This document shows, piece after piece, positions 33,922 through 45,742 of a DNA stretch of 64,000 nucleotides. Each line of letters begins with the position of its first letter. Position 1 is the first letter of the stretch. This stretch comes from Aquila chrysaetos chrysaetos (taxonomy: Eukaryota > Chordata > Aves > Accipitriformes > Accipitridae). The notes beneath the pieces were generated by a model. That model was not told the origin of the DNA. It saw nothing but the letters and a program-made list of their open reading frames with translations, and did no database searches. The stretch lies in contig NC_044009.1 in the NCBI RefSeq assembly GCF_900496995.4, positions 11,378,001 to 11,442,000 of the forward strand, read 5' to 3'. The position numbers and the translations under genes were made by a program.

Positions 33922-36900
33922 TGCCATAACCATAACTGTAATTCACACTTAGCTCAGTCTATAAAACTTCTCTCTTAATGGATCTAAGCCAACAGCTTGA
34001 ATTTTTAGTGAACTCTAAAGTTAAGTTGCCCTGGTGATAAATGCATCTGTGGGGAAGGAAGGGGGGGAAAAAAATCCCCCGTCCCCCCATTTTTAGCACA
34101 GCTCAACATTTTTCTGCGCAATTTCTATAGTTTCTAAAGTGGACATGAAGACATACATTAACAAGGGGCTGCAACAGAAAACAGGAATGAGAGATGGGAG
34201 GAGAACTTAATTCCAGCATCCGGGACTGTCATTAGGACTGGGGCTGTAATCACAAAGATGACAACAGATAGGTTGCTTGGAGTCCAGTAAGTTAATTATG
34301 CTGGAAATGTGCCTTGACATGCCTAAATGTGACTGTCTTGAGGGAAAAGAGATGCATCATCTAGCTGTATTTTGACCTTCCATCAGGTGTCCAGGACTTT
34401 GCTCCTTCAGTCCTGACCATGCGAAAGTGGAGGATGTGGAGTGAAGATTATACTGTAACACCACTAGAAAATCCCACCTATCTGTCATCTTCAGCATGGC
34501 ACAAAATGAGACAGAGATGAACAGTAATCCTGCTGCTCCCAGCAGACTGGTACAATCAGTCCTGCAAATTGGGAAAGAGGGTTAAAATTGAGTAAAGAAC
34601 CACCAGGATAAACACAGGTAAAATCAGTAGCCTGGATGTAGATGCTGGCAGGTCATGAACACCTCACCTGCATGGGGGATGCCAGCCCCAACACGGTCCC
34701 AAAAGAAAGTTTACGCTGGCTTCACCAGGCAACGACACCATTAAGGAAAAATGGCCGAAAAAAGGTTGTACTGCATACTGGTTGTGCCCAGAGAGGTGTG
34801 GGTCACACCACATCTCTGATCCTTGCATGCTTGCTGTTTAGTACTTTTAGCCTTGACCAGAGGATGCCTGTTTATAAGAAAACAGGACAATAACTGTCCT
34901 ACACGCCCCTTTCATTTCTCCCAAGAAAATTATGGGACCACCTGAGAGAGAGCAGGATTTCATGCTTTTCTCTCATTCTTTTCCTAGCATTTACTTTCGT
35001 TATGGGCATGAAAAGCTCCAGCTCTGGAAATCCTTTCCCAGTAGCCCAGTACCGTCCTGTGGGAACTCCTCAGGAGACCCTAGCTCAAAGCACGAAGGAC
35101 CCAAGAAATGGCCTGCATCAGTCCGATCTCTCAGGCATGCCCAGCAAGTGAGAGAGGAAGCAGCCCATACTTTGGCCACAGGTCCCCAGCCCATGGAGCA
35201 AGCGTGCTTGCGGGTATTTACTCTCCTGGGCACATTACTGTGATCAAGCCGTTATCATCAACAGTTTGAAGCCGCATCAGAGACATCCCCAGCATGAGGC
35301 GGGAGGAAAACACCAATGGAGTTTTTATCACCATTTTCCAGAAGAAATGGCCATCTGGAGCCTTCCTCTGATGGCAGATGTGGGAATATCAAAGGAGAAG
35401 CAGGCGCCTCCTTTACCTCAGTCAACAAACGAAACACCTCCTTGCAGGCAGGTTAGAAAATAACATAAAATCTGCTGAGGACAAGTTTCCATTGACGGCA
35501 AAGAGCTGCCCAGAAATGAGTCACACAGGAACATTTCAGTCAAACCTCCCCAATTCCCACCAGGGGATTTGCAGACAAAAGGGATTTATTTATATTTTTT
35601 GCTATTTTTTCTCTTCAGAAAACATTCAGATTTTGATGGGAAAATAAAACTGGAAAGCTTTTTTCCCCCCTTCATTTTTGCCCTTTGAACAACTTCTTTC
35701 ACCACTTGTGTGGAACTGTCAGAAGAAATACCTCAAGGAAAAGCAAGAGCAGGAAAAAAGAAAGGAGGTGGAAGAGCTGGGGAGGAGAAGAGTTCATTTC
35801 CGACATACACAACGCATGTGCAAAATGCTTCTCTGCAGCCTTCCCTGTCCCTCCCTCTTCCTCTGAGTCTGGCCATTGTCAGCTTCATCCCGCTGCCCCA
35901 AGCAAAGCCATCTTCAGCCCCTGTGCACTAGGTTGTGCACCCCTTCCCCAGGGCTGGATCCCATCTCTTGCAGAGAAGAGGTAGACAGGGTTCACCAAGC
36001 AACGAGATGGGGCAGGTTTCACCCTCAGGCAGGTGGTCTCTCTTGCATTTACTCCCAATGTTGAAAAATGCCAAAGACGCTGTGCTGGAGAGCAAACCAA
36101 ATGGCTAAAGCCCCCAGAAGGTTTTCCATTTATAACGTTAAGTACGCAAGGGGAATGATAGGAGCTGTATCCTGGCTGTTAAATAATCAGAGGAAAATAA
36201 ATCAGTTATGGAAAGTATATCTGCATGGAAATGGGGAGGGGAACTGCTATCAGCAGTGAGAACTATCCAGCAGCATGGATTATTGATTAAAGGAGTAAGC
36301 AGGGGTGATATGGAGCTGGGTCTCCCATCCCACAAGTGCCTGATGCCCAGCCACTGGTGTTTTTTACCTCACCTGTTGGACCCACAGCTCTGATTCCTTT
36401 CACCAAGCAGATGCATCCCTATGTAAACCTGACAATGGAAATCCTTCCCGGTTTCATATATTTCCTTCAACAAACCAAATCACCTACTTGTACTTTTAAG
36501 AACAATCTTTAAAATAGGTATTTCAGTTAGGCTTAGAGAAGATGCTGGCTCTAGTAGGACCAAAATTAATCCACAAATAGAGACTGTGGCACAAACCACT
36601 AGACAATATGGGAATGCTTGTCCTTCACTTTGCTAGCACCATTGCTGAGGACACTGAAAATGTAAGCTCCTAGGCAAAAATATCAAATGCAAGGCAACTC
36701 CACTGCTTTCATATAAGCTACAGCAAAGCTATAGACTCTGTCTCTAGCAAAGGAAAGGTCTGGTACAGCCTTGGGGCTTTCTGTATCACAAGAGGAGCAT
36801 TAATGAAGAGGAAACAAGTCTCATCTGAAAACCTTTCCTGTTTTTAAAATGTTAAACACCAACAGACAGGATCAGAACCTTTGTTCAAAGTTATAGTTAG

Positions 36901-37915
36901 TCAGTTGGCTTCATCCTCTCTTTTTCTGGACGAGAATGTCCTGTACACTGAAGTGTACCCACCAGAGAGCTAACACCAGCTTACCCAAGAGCTGATAGCA
37001 ATCTGTCGATGGATGGACACCCATTCCAGCCTGCAGCATATTATCTCCATCCTCGGCTGAAGGGAGAAGCAGCTGCCATAATGGAAACACTTGGTTGGGT
37101 TTTGCAGATCAAAAAGGAGGAGAAGCTGATCTGAAAGGAATCACTTCCATTTTTTTGTAACCATCAAACTTTTCCATCAGGAGCAAAGTGGGAAGCAAAT
37201 CTAACTCAAAGCAGCGAGACCAGCTTGTCTCAAAGCAAGGCTGTGGTTTAAGAAGCTGAGGGCAACGGAAGTAGGAAGAAAGCAGACTACCACTCATAGG
37301 ACCTGGGTTCCCACCCCTGCCTCTCCTTGCATGACCTTTGGCAGGTCTCTGATGCTCCCTGAGCCACCGTCCCATTCTGTCCCCCTCAATGGGAAGATGG
37401 AGATTTCCTAACCCCCATGTCATGGAAAGCAGAGCCAGAGATGCTGTAAAAGGCACTCAGATTTAATTAAAAACTATATTGTGGGCTTCATCACTAGGAA
37501 GAAAACTCTGAAATTGTGAATGGGAAGGCAAAACGAAACGAGCTAAATACATGGGTTGTTTTTAATCTGATGCTTTGCAAAATCAATTTCAGCTCAGGAC
37601 CTAAGGGTCAGGAGAGACCTGACTCCTGATTTCCCAATGCTTATTGCTGGCATGACATTTCCTCTGCCTTGTGCTTTGGCTGAAGGTCTCTCAGGCAAAG
37701 AACATGGTTTATTCTGTGAATGTTCAGTGCCAGGCCCAAGGGGAACAGGAATCACCCTGAACTACTAGCATTTGAATGCATCTGGCTTTTCTGCATCAGT
37801 CCATCCACACTGCACATTGCCAGGCTTTCATACTTCACTGCAAAGACGCAAAATGTCCCAAACCAGCCTTTGTCTCCTGATGCACAGAGAAATCAAACAG
37901 TGAATATTTCCTAGA
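33922..37915. other. intergenic, no gene recognised
   Basis: I see no exon, RNA gene or named repeat. The short open frames have no recognisable protein features. Confidence 0.45.
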
Positions 37916-38100
37916 AATCGTAGAATGGTTTGGGTTGGAAGGGACCTTTAAAGATCATGTAGTCCAACCCATCAAGACATTTCAGGCAGTCCATATCCAG
38001 GCCCTAGGGTGCAGCTGCCAGTGACTTGGAATACGACTCCTGGCTCAAATGAGGTCTGACGTGAAATTTGGTCTCACCAGCCTCGAGCAACAAACTCATA
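37916..38100 (-). mobile_element. CR1 LINE fragment, 3' end
   Basis: The + strand carries the inverted CR1 terminus TCGTAGAATGGTTTGGGTTG, then 'gaagggacctttaaagatcatgtagtccaaccc'. It is antisense, so the element lies on the minus strand. The inner boundary is approximate, and only the terminal 70-80 bases are clear. Confidence 0.85.
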
Positions 38101-41100
38101 AACCTGCATTAGTGTTAAAAGCCTCACTGAGTCCCCCATGGCAGCGTCTACACCTCCACCTTCCTTCAGAGGCTGTGCTTTTGGAGATGCTTGACTTCAC
38201 CACTGCATCCAGCTGGGAACAGGCATCAGGATCTCCATGGTGTTGAACATCTATGGAAAAAGCACACTGTGAAGGTGGCAAGTTCTGGCAAAACTAGAAA
38301 ATGCCATTAACTAAAAAACAAGCATGGAACTATGCAAAAATAGGAGACCGTTTCATAATGTGCTCACATAAACAGATGAATTAAGCTGGCTCTCCAGACA
38401 GCTCTAGCTATATCTGCCTTGCAAGTGCTTGACTTTCCCACCTTAACACTGCTCTTAGCATGCTTTTTTTTCCCCGTGCATTGCATATAGAAAATACAGC
38501 CACCCGCCCGCACCCCGGCTCTGCAGTAAGAGAATCCCAGTGTTGAGTGAGTGCAGGCACTTACCGGCTGACACAGCGTCCCTGCTGCAATCACAAGGGT
38601 CTCTTTATAGAGCGGCTCTCCGGGCACACAAGACCTGGACCAGCCTAACCGAATCAGCAGAGAAAAATAAACATCCTTCTCTTGGAAGTGTCTAGCACAA
38701 TTTCATTAAACCAGAGTATGACTGCGAAGAAGCCGGATGTATATTTATTGAATTGAGCCCTAGGAGAATAAAAAGGGAAAAGAAGCCCCTGGCTGTTATG
38801 GTGAGGGGGGATTTAAGGAAACTAAACAAAGCAAGAACTACCCCCCTGCTCAAATCCCAATGCTAAAAAAAGAAACTACAAAGTCATTTTCAGATGTGAT
38901 TTCTGCGGAGGGTAATGTGAACATGCTGCGGTTTTAAAACAATTACATGAAGAAAGGTGTCTTTTGGAAAGAGGGGCACAAGAATTACGAGCGTGTTTCC
39001 AACCAGCGGCATTCCTGCCTGTTTTACAGCATGCTCTGGACGCCGGCCTACCTCCGAGGTGGAGTGTGAACATAAAACATTTCCCCAATTGTTTTCCCTG
39101 CTCAGATGCAGCGATGCTGAACAGCTGCGAAGCGACGCACGGGCAGTGTTCCCCAGCCTGGCTTTCAGTCTCAGTGGCAGGGCGCAGGGGTTTAGAGCTA
39201 ATTAAGAAATAAAAATTGACTCTCGACTCCACACATTTAACCACCTCCCCTTGCTCCCAGGGAAGGGGTTTCTGTTTCAGGGTATTTCAGATCAACCCCT
39301 GTTCATTTTTCTCTGCTTCTTTTGTCTCTCTTTTTTTTTTTTCTTATTGGAAGTGGCTCCAGAGAGGCTCTTTAAAACATTTCAGTTACCAAAAATCAGC
39401 TTCCAGTAAAGCAATAACATTGACTGTTCTGATAATCTGTCTTACAGCATCTCTCTCCTACCAGTGATGCAACATTTCTTTTAACAAATGACCCCGAGTT
39501 ATCACCTCTTCTCTCAAAAAGAGGTCCTGGACTGGAGATGCATTAGAAATGTCACCTTGCTCTGCTTGAGAGAGATACAGAAAATATGGCCACTCCTGCC
39601 TGAAGGACATGGAAATGTATTATTTGTGATCAGAGCAGCGATATAGCAGTAATAGCAATAAAAAACATTATAAAGCTATTGTTAATACTGGTATAAAGGT
39701 GTAATTTTGGCTTTTTGCTTTCAGCTTGTATCCCTACTGAAAAAGCATAAAAGGTGAAATGACCTAATCAAAGAAAAAACAAAAGGTACCCGATCAGGTA
39801 TAATAAACTCTAACGTGAGAGGTGGCCTGCATAAGGAGCACGCAAAGAAGGGCAGGCAGGGATCTTTCTTTGCCGCTGCACTGATTCCCTCCTGCAAGAG
39901 CCCAGAAAACACTTCCCCTGAGCTCTCCAAATCGCTCCCTGAAATGACAGAGAGATGACCCTCTGCCCGGCTGCACTGAACCTGCAAGGGCTGCAGGAGC
40001 TGACGGGCAACATCGCAAGATGCCACAACAGGCAAAGCATCTCTAGCGCGTCAGGCTATCTCAGCCCGCTTTTAATAACACCAGCATCCCTTCCTCAGGT
40101 CAGGAGTATCACATTACACAATCCTTCTGGTGTGAGAAGTGGGAAGGAAAGACAGAATAGCCTCTCAAGAATATTTTAGCTGGGCTATAAATACTGATGA
40201 AGCAGGCTGCCTTCCTTTCCTGATGCTTCACAAAGCTTCTCCACAAGCAGGAAACAACTTGAGGAAAAAGCTACCCCCCACTCCCGCTTGGCATCAGGCT
40301 GCGACATATCTGCACCCTTGAGGATCCTTTCCCAGGCGGAAAAGGGGTGTTGTAGCCTAGGCACTTTGCAAAGCTGGGTGAGTAGATTTGCCACACATTG
40401 CTGGACTGGGGTAGCAGGGCCTGGGGTGTGCGGGCAGGGGGCCGGAGATAATTATTATCCCTAATTATGTGAGCAGATTTGGGAGTACCAATGCACCCCG
40501 CTCAATGCAGGGATGGATCAATACAAACCTCTTAAGGCTTTGTTCCCCAAAGCGTGAAAGTTAAACTCTAATACAATGCAGTTGCCTCTTTCTTTTTTTG
40601 TTTAAACAAAAGCTAAAAACAAAGAAAATGGCAAGAAAAGCAGAAAAAAATACAGTCATCAGCACCTGGTTATTACCAGAATCCATGGGGTATGGAATCT
40701 GATACCCATTGCCTTTATCGGGTCAGGGTTTGACAAGTAAAAGAAGTAGATTATGGTAGATTTTCAAAGCCCTTTTAACAGCGCAGACAACTGAAAAGCT
40801 GGGTACTCCGGTCTCCGCCTTATTAAAGGCTATTTCCATAACCATAAACTAACAGAACAATGTCTCATTTTATAATTAATACATATTGTTATTAATAGAT
40901 TTAAACAAAGCTGGCTTTCATTCCTTTATTTTGTGGTGCATTTGGTGAAGCACTTAAAGGGGGCCATTCCAGTGTACACATATAACTGTTTTAATTACAT
41001 CCTGTGAATTTATTTTTCCAGAGAGAAATATTTCTCCGGGAGAATGTCTATAAAAGTAACTTTAGAAGCAATGTAATTTTGTGTGTGTTTCCTATAGGAA

Positions 41101-44100
41101 ATCTGTTTAGTTTAAGTCCCAGGTTCTAACACTCTCTTTTATGCAGCAGTGCGACCTGAAGAATGCTGCTGACAGCTGCGTTAAATCCTTGTATCTCTTC
41201 TGAAATGAAATTGCTGATGGATTTGTGAGTCATATCTTGATGGGACCTTGCCTCCTCCCTCTCAACTGGATTTCGCTTGCAGGATGACTCCTTCACAGAC
41301 ACCCCCCCAAAAGGAGGCACCTTACCTTAACGGGCACTCCAGGCGTTGATTTACGTGCCCATGTTGGTGTTGCATTTGTGAGTTATTTTTACCGTCATTT
41401 ATTTAACCAAGGACAGCCCCACAGGATCTTGACTGTAGTTTCCCAGATATAAGAAGAAAAACTTTATGGATTTCACAGCCATCAAAATGAGAGTTCCCAG
41501 GAAATGTATCCTCCAGGAGGGGCTTTGGTCAGACTCAAGCATTTATTTCTTTCCCCTAGGAAGCAACAAAGACAGCTGGAAACTCCAGCCCACAGCCACT
41601 TTGTCACCCCCTTAAACTCCTCATTTCTGGGGCTTGCACCTATCGTTTCACCTTCTAACTTCATCCCGACCTCAGGGGGTTAGCAATTAGCAATGTTTCC
41701 CTCCTCTGCCAAGAAAGAGTCCATGTTCCTCTGGGTGACTGAACACAGACTACGAGGACAGGCATGCTTTGGGTCCTTGGTCCTGCCTGTCTCTTCTCTG
41801 CAGACCACAGGCTGCTCCCCATTTGGCACAAGTCTGTCTCTGGAGAATTTGCTTGGGTTCTGCTCGTGGTTCTGATCATAGCCAGATCTTCAGCAGCTTT
41901 GGCTTCTAACACAAGGTGATGGAAAAGCTGTTAGCTTCCTACTGCTGGGGGCTGCAAATCAGCTTTTTCTTTCCTGATAACTGACCGTATAGCCCTTAGC
42001 TCTTCCTGCTCTGATTTTGCCCTATGCCTCATCATTGTGGAAGAGCAGATACACCCCAGCACCCCAGTGAAAAGACTCTGTGATGTACCAGCACTGTGAT
42101 GTCCCGCTTGGAAAGCCTTTCTCTGCCCTACATCCGCTGGGCACTGGTGTGAGGAATTGCACCAGGTCACCTTGGAGAGGAGAGCACCTTTTCTCACCTA
42201 AGGAAAAGGGCCCAGCTTCTAAGAAAGCCAAAGGCAGGCAAAAGCAGCTCTTCCTCTAGGTAATGACAAGGAATTGGACACTCCAGAGTGGCCCCTTGCC
42301 AGCGAGGGATTTCTAGCACAGAAGTGTGACCCTCTCCGACCTTCAAGTGCAGTTTTGCACTTGGTTTTCTTCTAGGAGGCTTGAAGCAAGAGCTGCTGCT
42401 GGGCACCCAGATCCCAGTGCTGCAGCAAAGGAGATGCCTTCAGACATGGGACAGTGACAGGTGGTGCACAAATAGGCTCGGGTTAAACAAGGGGAGAGTC
42501 AATTGTCCTTTCCAGACTCTGGGCTCCAGAAGAGTGGCCAGCTGTATGGCTGGAAACATAGTCTGGGTTTGTGCATGGTCCTTGAAGAAAAGCACCTGTG
42601 GCTGGAAGTTTCTGATGGTAACAGTTGTCCTAATAAAAGATAGTCCTTCAGCTTAAGAGAAGACAGTGTCTTCAGGATTAGTTACATTATTCTGCATCTT
42701 TGGTCCTAATTGCCTTGGGCTGATTGGGCACTGCCTTCAAATCAGCCCTGCCTTACGTGCTGCGCTGCCAGATCCTTTGTCAGAAATGTCCTCTTCCTTC
42801 CTTTTCCTCTCTACCATTAAACCAGGAGATTAAATGTAGCATGGGTTCTTGCAAGTAGGTGTGATCAGCTCTGTGTGATTCAGCTCTTGCTGCTGTGAGG
42901 TTTCACCACCTTGAAAATTACACGCTTCCAGAACACAGAGGAAAGGGTTTGAGTCATTTTAGACATAGGAAAAAAAAATAAAACACAGAGAAAGTAGCTT
43001 TCCCATATGAAGAGTATGGTGGATCAGCTTTGCCAGCTATAAAAACCTATCCTGGTTACTTACTCATCCTGGTGACAGGATATTTTCACTGTTCGCTTGA
43101 GATAGTGCATTAGCGGTACCACAAATTAGTCTGTAAGGACCATTCTTTAACTCCGGGAAAGCAAGTCTTTCAATGCCACAAAATGCGGTGTGGCATTTCA
43201 CACTGCCAAATACACTTATGATATACACAGAAAGTGCTGTAGGCCAATAACACAGGAGGAGAAAGACAATTGTACCTGATCATATAAGAAAGCTAGTCTC
43301 CAACAGATGGAGAAATAGTCATTATTAGTCCCTACTAATTCTTCTCTATCCTTACTATTGATCTCTATTGGCACTATTGCAAACCCTAGCTCTGCTGTTG
43401 TAAGCAATGCACAAAGATGGTGCTGTGAGTTGCTAGCTATTTAAATCAAAGCAATGGAAGGGAGATGACCTGCCCCAGACTGACAGAGATCTGTTGCAGA
43501 ACTGGAGAGGAAGCCAAGGCAGGGAATGTTGCTTTGTTCCCGTGCCAGTACTCTTATTGCTCTGATCTGCAAGTCTTTGGCGGGACTTGATGTCTGATCT
43601 AAATTTATCTGGATTTTGGACTGACCTGGATTGAGCTGTGTAATCCAGCAGCGTAGCTGAGTGGCATCATGTAAAAAAGTCTCACCCACTCCTACTTACC
43701 TCTAAGAAAACCTGGGTGGTGGACTTGAAGTAATCTCGAAAGGCTGCACCTTAACCACAGCAGGTGCTGAATTTATGGCTATGATCAGAAAGTGTTGACT
43801 CACCTCATTAACTCCTAAAACTCAGAGAGAATGGAAGATACTGTGTTGGACAGATGAAATGGGGAACAGCAAGGCTAGCAGTTCCTAAACACTTTCCAGT
43901 TGGATTGGTTTGAAGGAAAAACCCAAGGTTGGAGCCAAGGCATGAATAAAAGGCCTGGAGCTCTCCAGAGGAATGTGAGGTCCAAGGCTGAAATGGAACA
44001 TCCCATCTCCCTGCAGCAGGTTTCACACTGACCTCAGAGGGATACTTCAGGCTCACGCTTTCTCGGAATTTTTTTTTTGCCAGGCTTGGACACACAAAGA

Positions 44101-44302
44101 GAAAGCCCAAGCGGTTGGACAGTTACTCGCCCAACAGATGCTGTGCCATGTCTGTCTGGGCTTGGAACAAGAGATGCTACTCTAAGTCAAAACTAGGTGG
44201 CAGAACAAGGCTCTTCTTGGAGAGGCTAGTGGAGAAACCTCAAGACCCATCCTGCTTTGCAGGGACTGAAGACAAAGCTGTGAGGGGTCAAATCACAGTG
44301 GT
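38101..44302. other. intergenic, no gene recognised
   Basis: No exon was found. The section 40440-41110 is markedly AT-rich, with several TAATTA-type cores and little low-complexity sequence, and is considered in the findings as a possible conserved non-coding element. A 9-bp inverted repeat with an 8-base loop lies at 43172-43197. Confidence 0.45.
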
Positions 44303-44401
44303 GGGGTCCTGCATTATTGTCAAGGACATGTGAAGAAAGGATAAGACAATAGGGCAAAAATAGATTATTTTTGTCTCCTGAGTGCACAGGAAAACAATCT
44401 G
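44303..44401. repeat. copy A of an unidentified interspersed repeat
   Basis: It pairs with copy B at 45655-45742. The core 44332-44401 differs from 45673-45742 at about 9 of 70 positions with no gap. Upstream, both share GGGGTCCTGCATT, separated from the core by a spacer about 15 bases longer in this copy. I do not recognise the family. Confidence 0.7.
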
Positions 44402-45654
44402 CTTCTGAAGGAAAAAGGCAACCTTACACTTCTTTCCTGCTGGTAAAGACAAGGTTCCAGCTTTTGCTCTGATGAGTGCCATGCTCATTTATGAATTTTT
44501 TCATGGTTTGACAGTGAGAGGTCCAAAAGAACCCCTAAATCTCAAACCCTCTTTTCACTGCTACTCAACCATGCAAACTGAACTTCACAGCCCCGACACT
44601 TGGTTACCCTACCTACACCCAGGACCTGGAAGAAGCCCTTGCAGGCTCTCATGGAGCCCACCATCTCTTGGCCACTGGACTTCCCAGGAAGATGCCAGCA
44701 CACACTTCTTTACCAAGGCAGAGAGCACAGAGCCTGCACCCATGCTCTAATGAGAAAAGAATTACAGAGAAACACTTTTAACCAACTTCCTCTGTAGATG
44801 GTTAAAAGATTTATTGTCTAACGTGAAAAGAAATAGTGGAAATGCTTAGGACAAAGTGCTGCAGGCTGCAGCTCTTTGCCTTGGTTGAGGTCTTCTTTAA
44901 TGGCTTCCATGCACCGAAGTGTTCAGGCAACAGGCAAATTCTCCATGGCTGGTATGCCCCTCCTGGCTCTCCTGACAAGGCAAGGATAACCACCTGCTCT
45001 GCGGCAAGGGAGAGGAGATGTTAAGGCTTTATCTCCCATCGCCCAAGCTAGTCTCTCCAGCCTCTGGCTTGCCTCTCCCTTGTTTTGTTCCTGGGCAATA
45101 ACCATCCTGTGACAGCGCTGGGATTTAGGTCATTTCCTTCCCCACTTCTCCTCGAGGGGTTTTAATTAGCATTGCCATTGTACTCCTTAATTTGACTATA
45201 CTCCTGGCTTCCAGTTTAAGCCTCCTTTTTTTTTTTTTCTTGTTATGAGCCCTTTAAGACACAGCTGTAAAACTCTGCAGACTGTATATCGTAACACTTC
45301 ATAATCACACTTACATTTTAGCAACATGACAGAAATCAGCTCATTCCTAGTGACCCAGAGAGCCTCAAAGCACTACGCCAGCACACGTTAATAATGAAGC
45401 TGGGAGCGAGGCGTCGAGCTGGAGCACCTCTGCCCCCCGCCGCTGTCCTCAGTGGTCCTCTGGGAGGACCTTGGTGGGACGAGGCTGAACCCAAGGTAGT
45501 CGGGGGACTGGGAGCAACATCTCATTCCCTGGCAGGTCCTTGCTGAGCTACACCAGGTCTGCACGAAGGTGGACACTTCCTGGTGCGTGGTTTTTTTGGT
45601 AGGGCCCTGTGGCTAACCATTGGGATGAGCTGGGCTCCCCAAGGCATGTTATGG

Positions 45655-45742
45655 GGGGTCCTGCATTTCTGTGAAGAAGGGATAAGACAAAAGGGCAAAA
45701 CCAGATTCTTTTTATCTCATAAGTGCATAGGAAAACAATCTG
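45655..45742. repeat. copy B of an unidentified interspersed repeat
   Basis: This copy has the same orientation as copy A, about 1.34 kb away. The shared core ends AGGAAAACAATCTG in both. No terminal inverted repeats or target duplication are evident, so a local duplication and two old transposon remnants are both possible. Confidence 0.7.
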
